Origin: Usitatibacter rugosus
GTDB lineage: Bacteria; Pseudomonadota; Gammaproteobacteria; Burkholderiales; Usitatibacteraceae
Direction: 5' to 3'
Assembly: GCF_013003965.1 (NCBI RefSeq)
Contig: NZ_CP053069.1
Span: 3,503,419 to 3,567,418 of the forward strand
Length of the DNA: 64,000 nucleotides
The position numbers were made by a program, and so were the translations under genes. Below are positions 1-7,168 of this stretch, piece after piece (the first letter of the stretch is position 1; each line of letters opens with the position of its first letter). Under the pieces are notes generated by a model. The model saw only the letters and a program-made list of their open reading frames with translations. It was not told the origin of the DNA and searched no databases.

Positions 1-836
1 GCGTCTGCGAACTTGCGCAGGCGGTCCTCGCTCTCGCGCACCGACTGCTCGGCCAGGCGATGCTTGGTGATGTCGTTGATGAGCACGGTCGCCGCGATCG
101 AGCCGCCGGCGTCGTCCAGCTGCGGCAGCAGCGTGGCCTCGATGATGCGTTCGCCGCCATCCGCGGCCTTGAGCGTGCGTTCGTAGACCACAGTCTCGCC
201 GCGCAGCACCCGCTGGATGTAGGGGGCGATCGCCTCGTAGCCCACGTCGCCGATCACTTCGCGCACCGTCTTGCCGATGATCGAGTCGACCGTGAAGCCC
301 CAGGTCTTCGCGTACGCGTTGTTCGCGAGGCGGCACTCGAGGGTGGGGCCGTCGTAGTAGGCGATCAGCGCCGGCACGTTGTCGGCGATGAGCCGGACGG
401 TGCGCTCCTTGGCGCGCGCATCCAGCTCGGCGTCGCGCCGCGTGGTGATGTCGTGGCAGGTCGCGAGGAAGCCGGCGAGGCGCCCGCCCTCGTCGTGCAC
501 CGGGACCGCGGAATGGTGGATCCAGCCGTGGAGGCCGTCGGCGCGGCGCAGGCGGTATTCGGACTCGAAAGCCCGGCGAAGGCCCAGCGCCTCGGCCCAC
601 ACGCGCTCCAGCTCGGGCCGGTCCTCCGGATGGACGGATTCCAGCCAGCGCGTGCCGACTTCCGCCTCCGTCGCGCGGCCGGTGTAGTCCTCCCACGCCT
701 GGTTCACGAAGCTGCAGCCGCCGTGGGCGTCCGCGATCCAGACCAGGCTCGGAAAGGCGTTGAAGAAGGCGCCGTGGCTGGCGGGGTCGTCGACGGCCTG
801 GGCGATGCCGCGCAGGTTGGGATCGGAGGGCTTCAC
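1..836 (-). CDS. PAS-PAS sensor/signalling protein (C-terminus outside window)
   Basis: The reverse strand is open from a GTG at 836 to the window edge (278 codons seen). The first PAS domain covers about residues 20-135 and carries the typical HPEDR segment; a PAC-like tail follows (about 110-135). The second PAS lies at about 145-265, with 'PALIAYYDGPTLECRLANNA' characteristic of a PAS_4/PAS_9 fold. A helical linker (ESEDRLRKFADA) begins a third PAS or an output domain. The output module (histidine kinase, GGDEF or EAL) is beyond base 1, so the role is only 'sensory'. No signal peptide or membrane segment is visible, so it is probably cytoplasmic. It is divergent from the diguanylate cyclase at 905. 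The GTG is the first in-frame start after an inverted repeat; an internal start is possible. Confidence 0.8.
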   Translation of the reverse strand, partial: MKPSDPNLRGIAQAVDDPASHGAFFNAFPSLVWIADAHGGCSFVNQAWEDYTGRATEAEVGTRWLESVHPEDRPELERVWAEALGLRRAFESEYRLRRADGLHGWIHHSAVPVHDEGGRLAGFLATCHDITTRRDAELDARAKERTVRLIADNVPALIAYYDGPTLECRLANNAYAKTWGFTVDSIIGKTVREVIGDVGYEAIAPYIQRVLRGETVVYERTLKAADGGERIIEATLLPQLDDAGGSIAATVLINDITKHRLAEQSVRESEDRLRKFAD

Positions 837-842
837 AGTCGG

Positions 843-888
843 CCAAGGCTAGCACCGGCCTTGGACCCCGCGCCAGTGAGGAATACAC
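843..888 (+). promoter_or_regulatory. Inverted repeat and candidate sigma70-type promoter between divergent signalling genes
   Basis: In the 68-bp divergent gap, CCAAGGC (843-849) and GCCTTGG (858-864) form a 7-bp inverted repeat that could be an operator. Overlapping it, TTGGAC (861-866) and TACACT (883-888) are spaced 16 bp apart and lie 17 nt before the ATG at 905, a plausible -35/-10 pair. This is a pattern match only. Confidence 0.35.
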
Positions 889-904
889 TCTGGCGCAAGC
901 GGCC

Positions 905-2695
905 ATGGGGACCCTGCGTTTCATTCGCAACCTGCTCGCCCTCGCGGCGCTCGCCGTCCCGGGGGCCATCCTCGCTGCGCCCGCGTGGCTCGATTCGCGC
1001 CTGCCCGGCGTGCCGATCGGCACCCACGTCGAATACCTCGAGGACACCACCGGATCGCTCACCCTGCGCGACGTGAGCTCGCGCCCGTGGCTGGACGCCT
1101 TCGTGCAGAACCGCAGCGAGAACCTCAACCTCGGCTTCCGCGATTCGACGATCTGGCTGCGCATCCGCCTCGAGCGCGGAGCCGCCCTCGGGCCCTGGAT
1201 GCTCGAGGTGAGCTACCCGATGCTGGACAACCTCCAGTTCTATTCGCCCGGCTCCACGATCCCGCTGGTGGCCGGGGACCACACGCGGCTCTCCGATCGC
1301 GTGTTCGCGGACCGGCACTTCGTCTTCCCGGTCGATGCGCCCGATCTCGGCGTGAACGTCTACTACCTCCGGGTGAAGCAGGTCGGGACGATGAGCGTGC
1401 CGATCCGCCTGTGGGACCGCGCCTCCTTCGACACGGCCAAGCGCGACGAGACCTTCCTGCTCGGCAGCTACTTCGGCCTGCTCTTCGTGATGATGGCGTA
1501 CAACCTGTTCCTGTACTTCATCGTCCGCGACCGCGCATATGCGGCGTACGTGGTGTTCGTGGGCTCCATGGGCTTCGTGATCGGGCTGAACAACGGCTTC
1601 GGCGGCCTCTACCTCTGGCCCGAGGCGCCCGCCATCGGGGATTGGGCCCAGGTCGCCGCGGCACCCATCGCCTGCGCGGCGGGCGCGTTCTTCAGCCGCC
1701 TCTTCCTGCAGACGCGCATCTACGCGCCGCGCGTGGACCGCCTGCTGCTCGCGATCGTCGCGGCCGGCGTCACGATGGCGCTCATCGCCACGTCGCTGCC
1801 GCGCGTGATCGTGTTCTGGTTCGATCACCTCATCGCGCTCACCACGATCATCGCCGCCTACGGCTGCGGCATCGTCGCCTACCGCGCCGGCTTCAAGCCG
1901 GCGTCGTACTACCTCATCGCGTTCTTCACGGTGTTCGCCGGCGGGCTGCTGATGGTGGCGCGCAACTTCGGGCTGCCCGCGAGCGTGTTCACCGATTACG
2001 GGCTGCAGATCGGCTCGGCGCTCGAGGTGGTGCTGCTGTCGATGGGCCTCGCCGACCGCATCAACTCGCTTCGCCGCGAGAAGGAGCAGGCGCAGGGCGT
2101 GGCCCAGGAGCGAGAGCGCACCGCGATGCTGCTGCGCGAGAGCGAGGAGCGCATGCGCTACCAGGCGCAGCACGACCCGCTCACGGGGCTGCCCAACCGC
2201 TGGCTGCTGCGCGACCGCCTGTTGCAAGCCGTGGCGCGCGCCAAGCGCGACCGCACCGCCTTCGCCGTGGCGCTGGTGGACCTCGACAACTTCAAGACGG
2301 TGAACGATTCCCTCGGCCACGACGTGGGCGACCTGCTGCTGGTGGAAGTGGCGCAGCGCCTGTCGGGCTGCATCCGGGAGCGCGACACGATCGCGCGCCT
2401 GGGCGGCGACGAGTTCGTCTTCGTGCTCGAGGACCTCGCGGCTCCGGAGGACAGCGCGCTCGTCGCCCGCAAGATCATCGACGTGCTCGCGACACCCTTC
2501 CCGATCGCCGGCGAGCTGCTGCGCACCAGCCCCTCGATCGGCATCAGCCTCTACCCCGAGGACGGGCAGGATCCCGACTTCCTGCTCAAGTTCGCCGACA
2601 TCGCGATGTACCGCGCCAAGTCGGCCGGCCGCAACTGCTATCGTTTCTACCATGACCCCGAACAGCTCCATGCCTACGACAAGACCGTGGAGTAG
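905..2695 (+). CDS. Membrane diguanylate cyclase, 7TMR-DISM sensor with GGDEF domain
   Basis: Predicted to make c-di-GMP from two GTP at the inner membrane in response to a periplasmic ligand. The 596-residue protein has an N-terminal signal sequence (to about residue 25), a periplasmic DISMED2-type beta domain (about 30-175), seven hydrophobic helices (about 185-390, beginning LLGSYFGLLFVMMAYNLFLY), a charged coiled-coil linker (about 390-420) and a C-terminal GGDEF domain (about 425-585). The active-site GGDEF is intact at 500-504. An RxxD inhibitory site (RERD, 491-494) sits exactly five residues upstream, so product inhibition is likely. There is no EAL domain. Its 3' end overlaps the next gene by 44 nt. 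Confidence 0.93.
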   Translation: MGTLRFIRNLLALAALAVPGAILAAPAWLDSRLPGVPIGTHVEYLEDTTGSLTLRDVSSRPWLDAFVQNRSENLNLGFRDSTIWLRIRLERGAALGPWMLEVSYPMLDNLQFYSPGSTIPLVAGDHTRLSDRVFADRHFVFPVDAPDLGVNVYYLRVKQVGTMSVPIRLWDRASFDTAKRDETFLLGSYFGLLFVMMAYNLFLYFIVRDRAYAAYVVFVGSMGFVIGLNNGFGGLYLWPEAPAIGDWAQVAAAPIACAAGAFFSRLFLQTRIYAPRVDRLLLAIVAAGVTMALIATSLPRVIVFWFDHLIALTTIIAAYGCGIVAYRAGFKPASYYLIAFFTVFAGGLLMVARNFGLPASVFTDYGLQIGSALEVVLLSMGLADRINSLRREKEQAQGVAQERERTAMLLRESEERMRYQAQHDPLTGLPNRWLLRDRLLQAVARAKRDRTAFAVALVDLDNFKTVNDSLGHDVGDLLLVEVAQRLSGCIRERDTIARLGGDEFVFVLEDLAAPEDSALVARKIIDVLATPFPIAGELLRTSPSIGISLYPEDGQDPDFLLKFADIAMYRAKSAGRNCYRFYHDPEQLHAYDKTVE

Positions 2696-3158
2696 CGCCA
2701 CGCTGCTCGCGGCGCTCGTGCTCGCCGCCACGCCGGCCTTCCCCCAGGTGTTCAAGTGGACCGACGCCCAGGGCCGCACGCACTACGGCGACAAGGCCCC
2801 CGACGACGCGAAGAAGCAGGAGATCAAGGTCCAGGCGAGCTCCTACGACGGGCCGCCGCAGATCCAGGACTGGGCCGCGATCCTGCGCCGAGCCCCCAAG
2901 GGGGAAAGCCTGCAGCCGCGTTCGAGCGGCGGGCTCACGATGTTCTCCGCGACCTGGTGCGCACCGTGCAAGCTCGCCAAGGCACACATGGCCCAGAAGG
3001 GCATCCAGTATCGCGACGTCGACATCGAGGCTTCGGAGAAGAACGCCGCGGAATTCGAATCCTTCGGCGGCGGCGGCGTGCCCTACTTCATTGCCGGCGA
3101 CAAGAGCATGCGTGGCTTCGGCCCCGAGGCGCTCGACCGCCTGATCAAAGGCCGCTGA
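2652..3158 (+). CDS. Exported DUF4124 plus glutaredoxin-like fusion protein
   Basis: A 168-residue protein with a hydrophobic leader (to about residue 32, ending TPAFPQ). A DUF4124 segment follows (about 33-60, FKWTDAQGRTHYGDKAP), then a glutaredoxin/thioredoxin-like fold (about 95-165) with a CAPC dithiol at residues 103-106 and the cis-proline region GGVPYF. It is probably a periplasmic or membrane-attached thiol-disulphide exchanger; its partner is unknown. The ATG at 2652 lies inside the end of the diguanylate cyclase gene (44-nt overlap in another frame), suggesting translational coupling. A second ATG at 2670 would shorten the leader only. DUF4124-glutaredoxin fusions are common in betaproteobacteria, but the physiological substrate is not established. 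Confidence 0.85.
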   Translation: MTPNSSMPTTRPWSSATLLAALVLAATPAFPQVFKWTDAQGRTHYGDKAPDDAKKQEIKVQASSYDGPPQIQDWAAILRRAPKGESLQPRSSGGLTMFSATWCAPCKLAKAHMAQKGIQYRDVDIEASEKNAAEFESFGGGGVPYFIAGDKSMRGFGPEALDRLIKGR

Positions 3159-3198
3159 GCCGTCCTTCCTGTCGTTGCGGGACCTTCGAGGAATTCCC

Positions 3199-5241
3199 AT
3201 GAGCACCATTGCCGTTCCTGCCACCAGCCTGGTCCAGCTCGTCGACTGGCGCGTGCGCACCCACCAGTACGCCACGAGCGCCTTCGCCGTCGTATTCCTC
3301 GCGATCTACGCGCGGCTCGTGTGCCCCTTCATCAGCGGCCTGCGGCTGACCGACCTGCTGCTGAACCTGGGCCTGGTCTTCTTCGCGCAGGCGTTGATCC
3401 GCGAGGGCCTGCTGATGCGCTTCGCTTCGCCGCCCGACTGGCGTTCGCTGCCGCGGCAGGGCTATGTCGTGTCCGTCGCGAGCTGGGGCGCGGCCGGCGT
3501 GATCGCGATGGCGCTCCACTACTTCCGCTATCCCGACTTCCCGCTCGCCTCGCACGTGAAGCTGCTGTCGGGCTACTGGATCATCGGCGGGGGTTTGCTC
3601 GCGCAGTGGGAATACGTGGTGCTGGAAGGCGAGGCGCGCAAGCGATCGATCCGCTACGCCAACGCGAGCCAGTACCTCGAGCGCATCACCCGGCGCGTGA
3701 TGGAGGGCTTCGTCATCTTCACGCTCGTGCCGAGCATGGCGATGGCGCTCACGGTGGCGCGCTACAAGTACGAGGGTCTCGTCGACCGCGGCATGGTGAT
3801 CGAGATCAGCTTCCTCGGCGGGTTCTGCGTGCTGCTGGCCCTGGTCGTGTCGCTGCGTTTCGGACGGAGCCTGCGCGAAGACGCGCGCTCGATGCTGGAC
3901 GGCACCCGGCGCATCGAACGAGGCGAGCCCAACGTGGTGCTCGATTCCTCGCGCATGGACGAGCTGGGGGCCGTCGCTTCCGGCATCAACGCCATGTGCC
4001 GCGAGCTGGAGGCGCGCAACGCCCGGCTCGAGAAGCAGCTCCTCGAGAAGGACGCGATGACCGGCGTCTCGCTCGCGATGAGCTCGCTCATGCCCGTGGA
4101 CACGATCCTCGACCTCATCGTGGAGAACTCGAAGCAGGTCACCAAGGCCGAGGCGAGTTCGCTGCTGCTGCTCGATGAGCTGACGGGCGGGCTTCGCTTC
4201 CACGTCGCCAAGGGCGCCGCGGCCGAGGGCCTGTCGAAGATCACGATCCCGATCGGCAAGGGCATCGTGGGTGCGGTGGCCGCGACCAACGCCCCGCTCC
4301 TCATCACCGATGCCTACGCCGACCCGCGCTTCGATCGCAGCAACGACGAGCGCACGGGCTTCCGTACGCGCTCGCTGCTGACGGTGCCGATGGTGAGCAA
4401 GGGCGTGACGATCGGCGTCGTGCAAGTGGTCAACAAGACCGGCGCCAACGCCTTCGACGAGGCCGACCAGCACCTGCTCGAGGCCTTCGCCGCGCAGGCC
4501 GCGGTGTCGCTCGAGAACGCCCGGCTGCTGGAGCGCGAGCGGCGCATGGCCGACGACCTGCGCGTGGCGCTCGAGAACGAGCGCAACCTCGCCATCGAGA
4601 AGGAGAAGATGGGCGCGTACATCCCGAAGGCGGTGGTCGACGAGATCTCGCGCAACCGCGAGCGCAAGCTCGCGCTCGGCGGCAAGACAGTGCTGGCTAC
4701 AGTCCTCTTCTCCGACATCAAGGGCTTCACGGCGCTCTCCGAGGAGCTCGATCCGCAGGAGATCGTCGCCTTCCTCAACGTCTACATGACGGCGATGACC
4801 GAGATCGTCGAGGAGGAAGGCGGCATCGTCGACAAGTTCATCGGCGACGGCATCATGGCCGTGTTCGCCGGCGGGAATCCCTCGGGGCATGCGGGCGGCG
4901 CCGTGAAGGCGGGGCTTCGCATGCAGCAGCGCCTGGCCGAGATCCGCGACGATTCCCCGATCCTCAAGAACCTGATCATGCGCGTGGGCGTGAACACGGG
5001 CGACGTCGTCGCCGGCAACATCGGCAGCCAGACGCGCATGGACTACACCGTGATCGGCGACAACGTAAACGTCGCCTCGCGCCTCGAAGGCGCCTGCGAG
5101 CCCGGGTGCGTGCTCGTGAGCGCCAGCACGTGGCTCTGGCTCGGCGACAAGCATCGCTCGCACGTGCAGGCCGACATCAAGGTCAAGAACCGCGCGGAGC
5201 CCATCAAGACCTACCTCCTCGACCCCGCCGCGCCATTCTAG
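3199..5241 (+). CDS. Membrane-bound class III adenylate/guanylate cyclase with HAMP and GAF domains
   Basis: The 680-residue protein starts at ATG 3199, which has GAGGA 7 nt upstream; a TTG 24 nt earlier is in frame but less likely. The N-terminal 215 residues hold about six hydrophobic segments. A HAMP-like stretch follows (about 215-275, with SRMDELGAVASGINAM), then a GAF domain (about 300-450) and a class III catalytic domain (about 495-675). Metal-binding aspartates are present in FSDIKGF (D506) and FIGDGIMAVF, and VGVNTGDVVAGNIGS matches the nucleotide-binding region. It should make cAMP, or less likely cGMP, in the cytoplasm with the GAF domain as ligand sensor. It lies 40 nt after the glutaredoxin gene in the same direction. 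Confidence 0.9.
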   Translation: MSTIAVPATSLVQLVDWRVRTHQYATSAFAVVFLAIYARLVCPFISGLRLTDLLLNLGLVFFAQALIREGLLMRFASPPDWRSLPRQGYVVSVASWGAAGVIAMALHYFRYPDFPLASHVKLLSGYWIIGGGLLAQWEYVVLEGEARKRSIRYANASQYLERITRRVMEGFVIFTLVPSMAMALTVARYKYEGLVDRGMVIEISFLGGFCVLLALVVSLRFGRSLREDARSMLDGTRRIERGEPNVVLDSSRMDELGAVASGINAMCRELEARNARLEKQLLEKDAMTGVSLAMSSLMPVDTILDLIVENSKQVTKAEASSLLLLDELTGGLRFHVAKGAAAEGLSKITIPIGKGIVGAVAATNAPLLITDAYADPRFDRSNDERTGFRTRSLLTVPMVSKGVTIGVVQVVNKTGANAFDEADQHLLEAFAAQAAVSLENARLLERERRMADDLRVALENERNLAIEKEKMGAYIPKAVVDEISRNRERKLALGGKTVLATVLFSDIKGFTALSEELDPQEIVAFLNVYMTAMTEIVEEEGGIVDKFIGDGIMAVFAGGNPSGHAGGAVKAGLRMQQRLAEIRDDSPILKNLIMRVGVNTGDVVAGNIGSQTRMDYTVIGDNVNVASRLEGACEPGCVLVSASTWLWLGDKHRSHVQADIKVKNRAEPIKTYLLDPAAPF

Positions 5242-5273
5242 GAACGGGTTGCGACGAAGACGGGCGCCGCCTT

Positions 5274-5428
5274 TTAAAGGGAAGGATGGGAAGGAAAAGC
5301 GGAGGAAGGGGAGGAAATCGTTGAATGAGATTGAAGTGCCGTCGTCTCGAGTTCACGCGCCGCAACCACTTCACTTTCAGAGCTTTCCTTCCCCTCCTCC
5401 GCTTTTCCTTCCCTTCCTTCCCTCTTAA
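5274..5428. repeat. Long-arm inverted repeat, purine/pyrimidine arms
   Basis: Between two convergent genes, a purine-rich arm (5276-5317) and a pyrimidine-rich arm (5384-5426) form an imperfect inverted repeat of about 42 bp with a 66-nt loop. The central 19 bp (GGGAAGGAAAAGCGGAGGA) is perfectly matched. The architecture (about 40-bp arms, 60-75-nt loop) is the same as in the two CACAGAGG elements at 28989 and 59958, although the arm sequence differs. It could act as a bidirectional terminator or be a dispersed element. The rest of the gap 5242-5495 shows only the degenerate repeat remnant at 5480-5506. Confidence 0.8.
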
Positions 5429-5479
5429 ATCAGCGCCCGCATGCCGCGCCGATATCGCCAGCCACTCCCCAAAAAGTAG

Positions 5480-5506
5480 CTGACCCTAATTTCCGCTAAT
5501 TTCCGT
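5480..5506. repeat. Degenerate half of a GGGTCAGAC-type palindromic repeat
   Basis: On the minus strand this reads GGAAATTAGCGGAAATTAGG followed by GTCAGC. It contains two copies of GGAAATTAG and a GGGTCAG core resembling the arms of the element at 53475. It provides the TAG stop (5496-5498) of the SnoaL-like gene. No matching second arm is visible. Confidence 0.4.
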
Positions 5507-5834
5507 AGTAGAACCAGACGGTCGAGATGAGGCCGTCCTTGACCTCGTAGACGGCCGCGGCCTCGAGGGGCGTGGAGCCGACGCCGACGATCCGCTCGTG
5601 GTCGATCACCTTATTGCCGAACGCGATGCGTCCAAGCAGCTCGGCGTGAAGGCCCGCCTGGTTGAAGCGCTGGGTTCGATAGAACTCGCCGAACGCGGCC
5701 TTGCCCACGAGCACCGGCTCGGTGACGGGCATGCGGAAGACACGGATGTCCTCGGCGTAGCAGGCAAGGAAGCGAGCGAGGTCGCGGGCGTTGTACGCCT
5801 CGAGTTGCTCCTGAGCAAGGGCGGTCGGGTCCAT
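5496..5834 (-). CDS. SnoaL-like / nuclear transport factor 2-fold protein
   Basis: This 112-residue protein matches the NTF2-like/SnoaL polyketide-cyclase and steroid-isomerase fold: an N-terminal helix (LAQEQLEAYNARDLARFLACYAEDIRVF), a central 'TEPVLVGKAAFGEFYRTQ' segment and C-terminal strands (AAVYEVKDGLISTVWFYYGN). It is the usual length for the single-domain family. Members are either small enzymes or ligand binders, and nothing in the sequence fixes the substrate. It is divergent from the ABC transporter genes (44-nt gap), so it may share their regulation. Its stop codon lies in a degenerate repeat. Confidence 0.8.
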   Translation of the reverse strand: MDPTALAQEQLEAYNARDLARFLACYAEDIRVFRMPVTEPVLVGKAAFGEFYRTQRFNQAGLHAELLGRIAFGNKVIDHERIVGVGSTPLEAAAVYEVKDGLISTVWFYYGN

Positions 5835-5878
5835 CGGCCGATGCTAACATTCGACGAAACGACCGGAGGAAAATCCCC

Positions 5879-7168
5879 ATGCACCTGCGCGCCCTCGCCG
5901 CCGCCATCGCGGCCGCCCTGCCCTTTGCCACGCTCGCCGATACCGTCACCGTCGTGACTTCCTTCCCCAAGGAGCTCACCACCGCGTACAAGAAGGCCTT
6001 CGAGGCGAAGTACCCGAACGACAAGCTCGAGATCCTCAACAAGAACACCGCCGCGGGGATCGCGTACGTGCGCGAGCAGGCTGCCGGATCGCGCCCGGAA
6101 GTGTTCTGGGCCTCGGCCCCCGATGCATTCGAGGTCCTCGCGAAGTCGAACCTGCTCGTGAAATCCGGCGCCGCCAATCCCGCCGTGCCCGCGAAGGTGG
6201 GCAGCTACCCGGTGAACGATCCCGAGGGCTACTACCTGGGCCAGGCGCTCGCCGGCTACGGGATCATGTGGAACACCCGCTACCTCAAGGCCAACAACAT
6301 CCCCGAGCCGAAGGAGTGGGCCGATCTCACCAAGCCCGTGTACTTCGGCCACGTCGCGAACTCGAGCCCGTCGCGCTCGGGCACCGTGCACCTCACGGTC
6401 GAGACCATCCTGCAGGGCGAAGGCTGGGCCAAGGGCTGGGAGCAGCTCCTGATGATCTCCGGCAACTGCGCGGCGATCACCGAGCGTTCGTTCGGCGTGC
6501 CGGACGGCGTTTCCAACGGGCAGTTCGGCGTGGGCCTCGTCATCGACTTCTTCGGCCTCGCCGCGAAGAACTCCGGCATGCCCGTCGAGTTCGTCTATCC
6601 GTCGGTCACGGCGATCGTGCCCGCCAACATCGCGATGGTCGCGGGCTCGAAGAGCCCCGAGGGTGCCAAGCGCTTCGTGCAGTACGCGCTCTCCGATGAA
6701 GGGCAGGCCCTCCTGCTGCAGAAGGAGATCAGCCGCCTTCCCGTGCTGCCCGCCACGTACGCCAAGGCACCCGCCGGCTACCCGAACCCGTTCAACGGCT
6801 CGATCAAGACCAAGGTGAACTTCGACTCCGACCTCTCCGAGTCGCGCTACTACGTCGTGCTCTCGCTCTTCGACCAGCTCGTCACCTTCCGCCACAAGGA
6901 GCTCGTGGCCGCGACGAAGGCGATCCAGGACGCGGAGAAGCGCCTCGCCGGCAAGAAGAGCGCGCAGCTCGATGAAGCGAAGAAGCTCGCCTTCACGCCG
7001 CCCGTCGACGAGAAGCAGGCCTCGGACAAGGCGCTGCTCGCCCTCTTCAAGGCCGACAAGAAGGACGCCGAGGCCTCGAAGAAGAAGGCCGCGGTCGAGG
7101 AAGACTGGGCCGCGAAAGCGAAGGCCAACTACGCCAAGGCCGCCGAGCTCGCCAGCGCGGCGAAGTAG
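5879..7168 (+). CDS. ABC transporter periplasmic substrate-binding protein (COG1840-like) with long helical C-terminal tail
   Basis: A 429-residue protein with a signal peptide (cleavage near ATLA-DT, residue 21) and a strong ribosome site (CGGAGGAAAA). Residues 22-335 form a family-1 extracellular solute-binding fold like AfuA/FbpA or the phosphonate/polyamine relatives (VTVVTSFPKELTTAYKKAFEAKYP; GYGIMWNTRYL; VPANIAMVAGSKSPEGAKRFVQYALSDEGQ). The last 90 or so residues (about 340-429) are a highly charged Lys/Ala/Glu-rich helix, an unusual extension for this family. The following permease and ATPase genes complete an importer. The ligand is unassigned: ferric ion, 2-aminoethylphosphonate, phosphoglycerate or polyamines are all possible. 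Confidence 0.85.
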   Translation: MHLRALAAAIAAALPFATLADTVTVVTSFPKELTTAYKKAFEAKYPNDKLEILNKNTAAGIAYVREQAAGSRPEVFWASAPDAFEVLAKSNLLVKSGAANPAVPAKVGSYPVNDPEGYYLGQALAGYGIMWNTRYLKANNIPEPKEWADLTKPVYFGHVANSSPSRSGTVHLTVETILQGEGWAKGWEQLLMISGNCAAITERSFGVPDGVSNGQFGVGLVIDFFGLAAKNSGMPVEFVYPSVTAIVPANIAMVAGSKSPEGAKRFVQYALSDEGQALLLQKEISRLPVLPATYAKAPAGYPNPFNGSIKTKVNFDSDLSESRYYVVLSLFDQLVTFRHKELVAATKAIQDAEKRLAGKKSAQLDEAKKLAFTPPVDEKQASDKALLALFKADKKDAEASKKKAAVEEDWAAKAKANYAKAAELASAAK

